DNA from: Megaustenia siamemsis
Lineage: Eukaryota > Mollusca > Gastropoda > Stylommatophora > Ariophantidae
DNA: 64,000 bases
Reading direction: 5' to 3'
Assembly: GCA_032433765.1 (NCBI GenBank)
Contig: JAVIAB010000092.1
Span: forward strand, 32,834,534 to 32,898,533
Position numbers and translations under genes: made by a program. Below the pieces are notes generated by a model that saw only the letters and a list, made by a program, of their open reading frames with translations, was not told where the DNA came from and ran no database searches. Below, in pieces: positions 1 to 11,900 of this stretch (position 1 is its first letter; each line of letters starts with the position of its first letter).

Positions 1-590
1 ATAATAAAAAATGGTATGGAAATTAAGTGTTAGCCCAAGATCTTTGACATTTCATACAGAGACCACATGAGGATTTTGCAAAATGATAAAAAAAAAGAAA
101 AGAAACTACATAGGTCTGCAAAGAAGAATGTTTTGCATTTGTTAAGAAAAAGAAGTTGTGCCAGTACAAATATAACACAAGATCAAGCAGCATAATAACA
201 AAGTCTACTGTACAACAGTGAACGGGAAAAAAATGGTGAGTAGACAACTTAGGAAATGAATTGATTATAAAAAAAAAAAACAACAAAAAAACTGGACCTG
301 GAAAATATTCAAACAAATTAAGAAATTGGCATATAACAGGTTAGTAAGAAAGAAGGCATGTCAAATACATATGATATCACAATCAAAGGCTCCCATCAGA
401 AGTAAAAGATAAAAAAAGCAGGCATATTGTATGCAACATCTATGTTTTCATATAGTATGTTAGCTTTTTATTAAATTATTTAAGCACTTTTACGAAATAA
501 TAAATTATTAGTTTATGCACATTTCTTTATAAGATTACTATATAATTATAAAGTAATTAATATTAAACAATTACCAGAAAGTCATACCTC
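1..590. other. AT-rich intron, no recognised feature
   Basis: A/T-rich sequence with runs of A. No splice-flanked frame matching the missing EDRF1 C-terminus and no clear repeat could be found here. Confidence 0.5.
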
Positions 591-1094
591 AAAAGTTACT
601 TTACTAATTGACATTAGTTTGCACTTTAATAATTGACATTAATTTGTACTTTACTAATTGATTTTAATTCACACTTTACTAATTAACATTAATTCATACT
701 TTACTAATTGACATTAATTTGTACTTTACTAATTGACATTAGTTTGTACTTTACTAATTGACATTAGTTTGTACTTTACTAATTGACATTAATTTGTACT
801 TTACTAATTGACATTAGTTTGTACTTTACTAATTGACATTAGTTTGTACTTTACTAATAGACATTAGTTTGTACTTTACTAATTGACATTAGTTTGTACT
901 TTACTGATTGACATTAATTTGTACTTTACTAATTGACAATTTGTACTTTACTGATTGACATTAGTTTGTACTTTACTAATTGACATTAATTTGTACTTTA
1001 CTAATTGACATTAGTTTGTACTTTACTAATTGACATTAGTTTGTACTTTACTAATTGACATTAATTTGTACTTTACTAATTGACATTAATTTGC
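588..1094. repeat. 25-bp minisatellite, about 20 copies
   Basis: A tandem array of a 25-bp unit (GTACTTTACTAATTGACATT plus AGTTT or AATTT). The central copies are nearly identical and the left end is degenerate, the usual profile of a young array with decaying edges. It lies about 110 bp beyond the exon 16 donor, in the EDRF1 intron. Confidence 0.95.
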
Positions 1095-1205
1095 AGAAAC
1101 GTGGCATTTGGTCATGCATACTTAAAGTGAAATATTCTTCCAGATATGGTTTAACAAAACAAATAAACCTTTAAAAAAAAAAATTAGTTACAGTTGCTAA
1201 CGTAC

Positions 1206-1355
1206 ACAGCTTGCTGCTTCTACATCAAAAACTCTCGCAAGGTTCAAGTAGTTGTTTGCTGCACATATCTGGCCTTTCTTCAAATGTTTTTTGCTCTCAT
1301 CTGTGAAACAATAATTCAGGGACTTCTGAAGCAGTTCCTTCATGCAGCGAAGATC
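1206..1355 (-). CDS. EDRF1: EDRF1 exon 16 (last exon in window, donor uncertain)
   Basis: Acceptor CAATTTTCAG/GATCTT. It encodes DLRCMKELLQKSLNYC and KGQICAANNYLNLARVFDVEAA, matching A-M-M-K-S-L-K-Y-C and the A-x-x-H-x-R-L-A-S-M-Y helix of EDRF1. The frame meets a TAG at 1199-1197. Candidate donors just before it are GTACGT (exon end 1206) and GTTAGC (exon end 1202). I see no polyadenylation signal and the family has about 150 further residues, so I read this as an internal exon and not the end of the gene. Confidence 0.82.
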
Positions 1356-4300
1356 CTGAAAATTGACATGAACATTGACAAAATATTTTAGTATCTTATG
1401 GCTTCTGGGAAAGGTGGCAGCCACTGCCGCAGGCCCATTCAGAGAGTGCCAAAACTAAAACAATTTTTGTGGTGTTTTGACTGGTTTCTATGTGGTATTT
1501 TATTTTTTTTAAGTGAACTGGAGTTGGAAGTGACTGCGGGCATTCTCTTTTTGGTGGTGTTGTTGCCCACTCAGCCAACTTGGCTTACACTATAGTTCAA
1601 CCTTGCTAATGATCAAAATGGCTGCATGTCGCCCTGTTTTGTAGAGACTAACACAGTCGCTTAAACTATTTCAGTTGCTTTATTTGTTTTAATCCTAGAT
1701 TATGATACCTAAAAAATGACAAATAATCAACAACAGAAAAATAAAACAAAGAACAATATATGGTCCAACCAATATATGGATCGAACAACAATCTTACTTT
1801 GGACCATGTTCGGACCATCGATTCTGCTGCGGATCACAGATGTTCGATCCTGCTTCGGACCATATATTGTTCTTTGTTTTTGTTTTTTTTCTGTTGATTA
1901 TTTGTCATTTTTTTCAGAGTGCTGTAAACAAACCTCTTCCTCTGAAATGGTTCACTGATTATCACCTTGGAAGTTTCCCTTTATAATAATATTCATTTAT
2001 TATTATTTGTCTCCATTACGATACCTATCTGTGACTCATGTTTTTATGACACAGTAGTAAAAAATACTACTTTACTTGGTCAAATGCTTTGGTATAATCT
2101 ATGAAACATAGGTATAGATATGTTTTCACCTCAATGGCTCTTTCTACTAAAGATCTTATGATGTATATGGCATTGTTCGTACCTTTACCTCCAACAAAAC
2201 CATCACTCATAGTGTCATCATAGCGACTGATAATTCATCAAGCCATCAAGGTCTGTCTTTCCCTTTCTTTCTAGTGGTATTCTGAATGTTATTGCTCTCT
2301 CAAGTGAGTAAGAATTGAGAGAGATGGCAACTTGCTACTCATAAACACCATGGGGAACTTGGTCGCCTAGTTGGAAAAACCACTTGACTACTGACATCGG
2401 ACAACTCGTGTTCGATTCCCGTTGGAATTAGTGTAAGTTGGAAAAAAAAAACCTGCAGTCGACCCAGTCACTGGCAGAAATGAGTACCAGGGTAGCACTC
2501 TGGGAAGGTGAGGAATGTTGCCTCACATCGTAAGTTTCGATGCTCGAAACAACACTACATAGAAGTCTCAGAACACTTCTGGATAGGCGGTTGAGCACAC
2601 ATGGGTGTAAACTCACACATGCTAAGACACCAATTCAAGTCTTGCACTTTAATTTACTTTTACCATGTCAATGATGGATATGTTGGCTGAAATGTGCAAG
2701 TATCAGAGTAGTGACAATGAGGGATAGCTTGCAACAGGATCAGTGAATCGGAATTATCCAGATCAATTATTTTATTAGTCACTGGATGAACATAAGAGAG
2801 AGAGAGAGAGCATTGATTAATATAGCACTAGTATAACCCCAGCACTTTTTCTTAGATCATCATGTTTATTTTTATGACATTTAGTGAAACTATTACTCAA
2901 ATATCCTGGCTTGAAAAAAGACAAGACCTATACCCACCATAGCCATCTATGAGAAACACTTGACATGGAACATCAATAAAAATCAAGCAAACAACATCCA
3001 CAGATTAGCTTTGCTGCCAAAAGGGTGAATAACTTGTAGCACCTGATTCATAAATTGATAATGTAAGCTTTTCTCTGACAACTTTTTTCCATAGTGTTGT
3101 TTCTTTTCTCTTTGGCTGTTCATGTCAAAGTCTGCATATGTAATACATATTAAATACACAAAACAAAACTTGATATTTTCTTCTTCTCTGAATTTATCAG
3201 AAGACTAAAAGAATATGTAAACTTCTTCATCATCCACTCTTAAAAGGCGGGCATTAAGTGGATGTGGATGCATTTGTTGTAGTTTGCAGGAGATATGTGA
3301 TATTTGTGCCTTGTGGCCCAACACATCTGACATCAGCATAGCATTGTTGAGTACAGGGTTACCTTCCCTTGTGATTCCTGCTTACCTGGCCAGACTAGCA
3401 GATAGTCTATTACTAAAAGCACCAAGGAAAGGTGCAGTAGGACTTGGATAGTTCTGGTTCACTGATCCTTGCACAAGCCATCTGCTATGAGTCATTGACA
3501 ACTTTCAGCTCCCCAAAGATGATTTGAAAATCTAACACTTTTACATCAATGATGACTTTACTGATTTGATTGAATATTTTTTTACAAAATTAACAATGCA
3601 AGCATTTGCACATAAATAAAAAATTATTCTAGAATTATTACCTGCTCTGTAATTTTTGCAGTGGGCAAAGTGAAATAGCGCTGTGCCATCTGCTGGTAAT
3701 GGATCCTAATATTATTGTATATAGTCTCTCTATAGTCATTCATTTTCTCATCTTTCTCGTATTTGCTCAGACCTTTCTCATACCATTCAATAACCTGAAA
3801 ATTGTAAAGATGCAGAGAATAATCCACAATTTTTCTCTAGTAAATATCTTAAGCTTTTCTCTTCAAAATATGTTATACCAAATTTATCTACTTAAAAACA
3901 GACTACAACTGACTCCATAGCCACATGTATACAAAATTCAAGATTGGCATTTCAGCCACATGTACTTGTGGACAGACGCTTCAGACTACAGAACACATAC
4001 TTCAAGTATTTAATATAGTACACCGAGCTAAACGTTTGGTCCATAGATATAACACTACAGGCAAAACTATATAGGCCTCTATAAGTATTTAAAAAAATAA
4101 AAATAGTAAAATTTATACTAGAAATGACATTCAGCGAATGAAAGATAAATAGAGATCTCATAAATTAAATAAATAAAAAAAGGGGTCCCCTTCACATCTC
4201 TACAAGGAATAAAGTGTTAGTAATCACATTTATCCAATGATCAATGACATAAATATAATGGGTGATATGGTCAGTCCTATGCCAGGCACCTATTTTTCCA

Positions 4301-5892
4301 GAACAATTTTCATTTCATTCATGTTCCTCTCAGACCAAAGATGGTACATAGGGTGGAAGTCATAGTTCTACATGATTAACGATCAGCTGGTAGTTCTTGT
4401 AGTTCTTTGTTGTTTGTATGTCCATTGGTTGAGCCTTCCTTAGCAATTGTTTCCAGCAAAGATTGAGTAACTAATTTCAAAGGCGAAGTAAACCCCAAAA
4501 AAGCTGTGTTGGTCGGGAAAAACAAAATTGTCATATCTGGGAATTGAACCAGCACCTTTCTGATCAATAAAGAATGCAGTTATTTACCTTACGGTAAATC
4601 GTTATTGGGCTTTTATACAATATTGACATGGTAGGAAGTCAACAGCAGAAACAATAAATTATTAAACAGAAAGTTGTGGAGAGATGTGATCTCCAACATC
4701 AGCAGGTTTAGTTTCTAATGATGAAGATAATAATATGCAGAACTTACTAGTCTATCTATCTACTGACCTTTCGAGCTGTAGCCAACCCATAGGGCAGAAC
4801 CACAATCTCAAAAACAGAAACCTTGCGTGCCAAAATGGCACATATTGTGGAGATCACTGCTTCTAAATCTATGGTCTGTTTCCATAACAATACTTTTTAC
4901 AATGACAGCTTGTCAAGCCATCGATCAACCTCCTTAGTCGCCTCTTATGACATGCCTTCAAGGTCACAGTGTCACTATTCTTTACTTCCCTCATAATGAG
5001 GCCTCTATTCTTTACTTCCCTCATAATGAGGCCCCGGTAACACACGGGAAATATACCAAGATACTCCTCCTCTTATATAAATTTTTATTCTAGCAGTTTC
5101 AATCATGGAAAGATCTTTTATAAAATCTCACCATTTGTCTCTGTTCTGTGCAAGCAACTCTATCTCATTGAGGAAGCTGATTCCTGCTGCTCTAGCCTCT
5201 CTGATCAATGTTCTCCTCAGTGTCTCTCTGGGTCGGCCTCTTTTCTGACCTGTTGTTTCCCACATGAGGGCTTGCTTTGTTATTCGGTTATTATCTCTCC
5301 TCATCACACGTCCAACATGTGACCATCATCTTTTCTTTATTACTGAAAATATTAGTGGTTGATTGGCTATTTCTCTAATTTCCTCGTTTGTTTTGAATTT
5401 GTTCCATGCTATACCAAGTATTTTCCTTAGACATTTATTTTCGAATGCATTCAACTTTGTTTCTATGTCTCTTGTTGTTTTCCAGCTCTCACATGCATAT
5501 GTAAGGGTTGATGGTACAGTTGATTTGAATAATTTAAGCTTTGTGTTTATGCTGATGAGTTTTGATTTCCACAACTTTTCAAGGCTTCTGAAAGACATTG
5601 ATGCTTTAGCTATTTTGATTCTAATTTCTTTACTTGTATCCCCTTCCCGATCAATGTGACTTCCAAAATAAATAAAGTGATCGATCTCTTCCACTGGTTT
5701 GTTATCCATGTATATTCTGTCATCTGTTGGAATTAAGCTTTTCATGACTTTAGTCTTTTATGATTGATCTCAAGCCCAATTTTGTTGGCTATTGATGGTA
5801 GCTCATTTGTGTTTTCCCGCATCGTTTTTATCTGACTGCTGGTGAGGACTATGTCATCAGCAAAGTCAAGATTCTCCAAATGGTCTCATGTG

Positions 5893-5926
<34 letters not shown>

Positions 5927-8900
5927 CTATGTTGGTATGTATGTATGGCCTTTGACGTCTTGACAGATGGTTGGTAGCAAACAATCATGATAAGTCAGTA
6001 GTTTATAGCTCGTTTCAAATCATGTGCCCAACTTCAAAACGCTATTACTCTCTAACCGTTTGTTAAAAACTTTTGAAATTTTCCAAATGTTATTAGAATG
6101 CAAAAGACCCTTTAAATGTATATTTAACAAATATCTTGCAGCTGCAGTTTTCTTAAAGCGGCGATATTTCTTTGATGTTTGTCAAAATTGTAAATTGTGA
6201 AGCCCTAAAGAATAGAAATTACCGTAGTTGCTGGTCTATGATTAATTTTCACTAGGTAAAGGCGTGGCCGTAATGGGGAAATAACTGGATAAAACAAAAC
6301 ACCAGGAGAATTATTGTCTGCTCAGTTCGAGGACGGACGATAATATCAAGGTATACCTGTATGTCCAATTTTCATAGTTGTGTGGTCCTGAAAAGGACCG
6401 TTTGTTGAACTAATTTAAGGTAATATAGGGGCCAACATTGTGGGGGCTATATACTTTCATTCTGAATCAGACGAGTCTAAAAGATTAATAACTGTTTGGG
6501 GTTGAACATTCCACAAACCATCATTTTTCCAATATTCCTCTTCCTGTTTTAAGACGTGGTCTTCACATTTAGCCCAATAATCTTTGTCTATATTTAATAA
6601 AGCGAGATTAGCAAGAGTCTTTACATCGCATATTTTGAATGTTGTATTTTCATCTGCCACTTGTCCTTTTAATTTTGCCCAGATTAGTTCTATTGGATTT
6701 AAATGAGCATGGTAAGGTGGCAGCCTCAAACTTATATGACCGTGCTCTTGGATAATCTTATCTATTTGAAAAATCTTTGTCCTCTGTTTTTGCTTTACTA
6801 GAGATAGTAATTCAGGTTTTAAGTACATGTTATTAAATTGTATGTGCTCCTTTGTGAGCCATATCTTAATAGCATCTTTTGTGCTGGATGACGTCGGGAC
6901 TTTATCTTCAAGTGCAACAATGTTGTGGTACGCTGCATTGTCCATTATTAGGCAAGATGGTCGATCTAGTGATGGGAGAACAGAATTTTCAATCCAATGT
7001 CTAAATATGTGACCATTCATCTCAGAGTGATAATCCCGATTGTCTATGGATTTTGAAAGAAAAATTAGCTCTGCATTCTGTATTAGTCCATGTTGTCGAC
7101 TACCTGCATGAGCAATTATCAAGCGCTGTCCTTTGCTGCTAGGTATTAATCTCTTAATCTTTCCATCTGATGACTGCCATTCCCTTTGGTTAGTGTGGTG
7201 AGCATTGATCCATGTTTCATCCAAGTACACAATATCATAACCTTGCTTGCGCACCTCTTTTACTTCACATAAGTACTTGCTTCTCATGACTACTATATGT
7301 GGCTTCTCACAGATGATGCTTCGTCCATTGGAATACTTTCTGAATGTAAAGCCTGCAGCTCTCACATTCCTCCATAATGTAGACTTTGATATTTCAATAC
7401 CGTTGTTCTTTTTCAGCGATACTTTTAATTTCCTTATTGTAACAGTTTCATTCATACCCAACATTTTGCGAATTTCACTTCTAATAAGTTCACTGTCGAA
7501 ATTATCCAACATTTTTGCTCTTCCTTGTGATTTTGCATATTTTGAACATTGACGGTCACGTGCTTGAATCCAGCGATTAAATGACCGTTTAGATAAATCC
7601 AAAATGTGTCTTGTCCTATTTTCAGGGTTTTCTAAAGAATGAAATAATCTTCCTCGTTTAGCCTCTTTGCAAAAATAGTCATACATTTTTGTTGCGATGT
7701 TTTGTAAACTGCAGAATTTCATTTTAAGACTCATGATAAATGTTATTCTTCCACGTCTCCACCTATGAATGAACGGAAATGGAACACACAATGCCTCGTG
7801 TTTTCTACAAGTGTCTAATTGTGTCAGACAACTCACGTGGAAAGCGTGCAAAAACGTCAACTGTATCGTGTATGGATTTTTAATCGCTATTTTTAACTTA
7901 AATTACTGTAAACATTAAGTTTTCACTACATCAATGGGTCGTTATAAATTTATATAAATCAAATAAGCAACAATAATAACCAAATGTTTTTTTTTAATGA
8001 AATTAATTCCCTGTTGGGTTCTGATCATTATAACTTTACATGCAAATTTTGAAAAAATTACAAAAAGAGATTAAAAAGATATCGATTTTAAAAGTTGGGC
8101 ACATGATTTGAAACGAGCTATAGTAAAGCATTAGTGTCTCATACTGGGTGCTGCTTTACTGGACATCTTTTCTCGTGGCTGAATTTGCCAATCCTCGACA
8201 GACAGATCTATCCATGAATGAGCAAGGTGTACCCATGGTACCCGGTCTTGTCTCCTTTCTCTTGCACCTTTTGTCTTCTGAATTTGATATCAGCACTGTC
8301 TCAAAAGTTGCTGTGCCAATTTTTGTTTCCTCTCCATGTGCTACGATCCACAGCCACATTTTCCCTGTTCCTTTCACTTATAGAAAATTCCCTCAAGGAA
8401 GCCCTGCACACATCCTTATATCTCAGCACTGATCTGCCCTTTGGTCTCTTTCTGTCGTTAAGTTCGCCATACAACATTTGTTTTGGAATACTATTGTTTG
8501 CCATTCTTCTTACATGGCCCAGCCACCTTAGTCTACGAATCCTAAGTGTTGCCATGATCGATGGGAGTTTGGCTCATTGTAAGACATTAGAGTTAGTTAC
8601 TTTGTCCTGCCATTTGATGTTCATAATCTTGCGAAAGCGACGTACATGAAAGCTGTTTAACCTTTTCTCCTGTCCTGCATAGGTAGTCCAAGTTTCTGAT
8701 CCATATAGAAGTGTACTAAGCACACAACTTTGGTAAATTTGAATCTTAGTTCTGAGTGTTAAATTGGTGTTGGCCCATGCTCTATCCTTAGGATTGCCAA
8801 ATATGGAAGCTGCCTTTCCGATTCGGGAATTTATTTCTTCTTCAAGGGAAACATTGGTTGTGACCATAGAACCGAGATAGGTGAACTTTCTCACAGGCTA

Positions 8901-8965
8901 CTATTTAATGATATAACTGTGGGTAATATATGTATTACCACATATATATATATATACATTATCAC

Positions 8966-8996
<31 letters not shown>

Positions 8997-11900
8997 TACC
9001 ACAAGTACTGGTAATAAATAACCTATGATGTTTCTTACATGTGAATCCAATATGTAGATAATAATTTACTCACAAAGAGTGAACCATAAATGATGAATTA
9101 TGGAAAACAAATCCAACCTATAACCATATTAAACAAATTCTTAAAAACTAAAAAATATAAAATAAATTGAGAATGAAACAGTTAAGAATTAATGTAAGTT
9201 AAGAAAAAAATAATACAATAATTTAAAGCAAAATTGCAACAAGTGATGAAAACAATGAGTTATAAATAATATAACTAATTTTAAAGTAAAAATCAAATAT
9301 ATTTAAATACCTTGGAGAGATGTTCCTTCTCTACTGGTGGAAAAAGATCTAAAGAAGATGACTCATTATGGATGGAAGCTGCAGCCAGAACATGCAAATA
9401 AGCAACATTAACACAGTTGTGCCCTGCAGTGTTTCGGTCACCAACTCCTTCAAACATTTTAATAGCCTTCTGAAAGTTGATCAAACTATTGTTCCAGACT
9501 GGTCGAATTGTTTCAAAATTGTCTTTTTCTGTGGTTAAAAAAAAATGTTTTATGTTAGTCAAGAAGATGACAATATCTTTTTTCTCAAAACTGTTTTTAA
9601 AATGTGTTTTTTTTTAACAAGCTCTTACCCATTTAAAGATACAGGTAGTCCCAAATAATTTCCATTGGGTAATGAAATGCTAATGACCTCATTATACTAA
9701 GCTTCAGCTTTATGAGTTTGGATGCCCAATTCCCTTCATCGCTACCTTTCTTTCCCAAGAATGTCTCTGGCACCAATTTAAAAAGGAGTTAAGCATTTAA
9801 GAAGGTTGGATGGACTTGAAGAGATTTTTAGGTTGGAAAAAAGTGTTGTCTCAGCTTGGACTTGAACCCTGAACTTTGAGGTCGGTGCACTAACCACAAC
9901 ATCAGTGGGCTCTCTACTCATCTAACTTATTAATTTTTTTTTTTTTATGCGGTAGAGAGTACTTTTTCCTGTGTGTTACCGGGGCCTCATTATGAGGGAA
10001 GTAAAGAATAGTGACACTGTGATCTTCCAGGCATGTTGTAAGAGGCGACTAAGGAGGTTGATCGATGGCTTGACAAGCTGTCATTGTAAAAAGTATTGTT
10101 ATGGAAACAGCGCCATATATTTTAGAGCAGTGATCTCTGCAATATGTACCACTTTGGCATGCAAGGTTTCTGTTTTTGAGATTGTGGTTCTACCCTATGC
10201 GCCGTCTTCGGCTCTAAATGGACAATAGATAGAGATAGATAGAGAGTACTTTACTGCATTAAGCATGTACTTTAAGGTATAAAATAAACTGTATTATTGT
10301 GCAGGTGTCCACTAAAGATAGTGGCTGAATACAGACTTGGGGGACAAGATGACAAACAGCAACTGGGCTGATAGTAGTCAGCAAACCATAGATGGCTGTT
10401 TGCATCAAGATCTATGGCAACATGATCATATCCCACCTCACCATAGTCTCCAGAGACAGCTTAACCAGTCTGGCCAAACAAATAAGATTGAAGAGGTATT
10501 GAGTTATTTGCGGGTCATCATCATTGCACTCCAAACATGTTCATAGGTGCTCAGATCCCCTCCTCAGCAAGTCCCGCAGTGTCCAGTGACCGATGACTCC
10601 AGTTCTGTGTTGGTTGATAAGTCTTCGAATACGCCCACTAAGTTTCTTGTTTCTGGCAGTGGCCATCTTAACTCCCATCTCTTTCATCTGAAGGAAAGAA
10701 GTGGACTCATGAAGAGGTATACAAAATGGTATTCAAGAGAATGCCCTAATAAAGTTGGATGTGTTGAGCAGGAGAATGCTGTAGCTTAGTAAAGAAAGGT
10801 TACAATGCTTCACACCCGTACATCATGGAGTACCTTCTTCTTATGAAGTTAACAATATTCACATTTTTATACCAAAATACTCTAGCCAAAATCTCTTGAA
10901 TCATGCAGCTCTTGTGATTTATAAACAAGTATTTTTGTTTGTTTGTTTTAGAATATATTCATTATTTGATATTCATTACTCACAAGAGGCACTGTTGTTA
11001 TTTGCAATTGCTTAATTTGTCCACTTTGTTCATCTATTTTTCACTGTCTTACTTTACATTCCATAACCCTAGGGGTCGTTGAGGCACCACTGACTGACTG
11101 TCAACCTTTTTCATTTTCCTATCTTCAGTCATTTTTTAGGACACTGCAATGTTGAGGCCTGTCCATTCTTTGATGTTATCTTCCCATCTCTTTCTCTGTC
11201 CTTTCTCTCCTTCTTGCTCCTTTCACAGTTCTTGCAGAATGGTCTTTTCTAGGCCAGATGATCAAGATATGTGACCAAGCCATTTAGTTTTTTCACAGTA
11301 GTCAATGGATCATAATATACTCTGACTTGTCTCTGTTTGTAAACTTTTCCATTTGTATTATAATCTATATAAGAGATGTTCAAAATTTTATGATAACATT
11401 TCATCTCCATAGCTTGTATTTTCTTCAGTAGCTCTGCTGTAAAGATCCATGCTTTGCAGGCGCATAGACAAACCACTTTAACAAGGGTGCATTCCAGACT
11501 AAATTTAGAGCCACTTTTGACCTTATCTTTCCAAGAAAGTTTTAGTTTTGCAAGGGTTGCTATAGTTTGCACTATTCTAGCTGTTACTTCAGGTTTTGAA
11601 CCTTCATCACTGACAATTGATCCCAAGTTTCTAGATCTTGTCCATTTTCAACAAATCCTAAATTCAGGTATCACCGGAAGTAGTAATTATGGAGATACGG
11701 GAAAGGGGGAAAGATGTTTTACCACAGCAAACTATCAAATTTTGAAGAATGTGTGTTTTGATGCTGTAATTTTTATGATCTATGTTAAATTATTCATAAT
11801 TAAATTAAAGAAAAAAGGGAGCCATGATAGCTCAGTGGTTAGTGAACTGGACTACAAAGGACAAGAGGTAGGGTTCAATTCCAACCGACGGCTTCCGGGT

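Noticed and set aside
1197..1424. Termination of EDRF1 at the TAG at 1199-1197
   Set aside because: Two donor-like sites precede it, there is no polyadenylation signal, and the family continues for about 150 residues.
11817..11895. tRNA gene (good A and B boxes)
   Set aside because: No pairing acceptor stem or tRNA 3' end, and the unit recurs with a common body at 62.4 kb and 57-60 kb, so it is a SINE.
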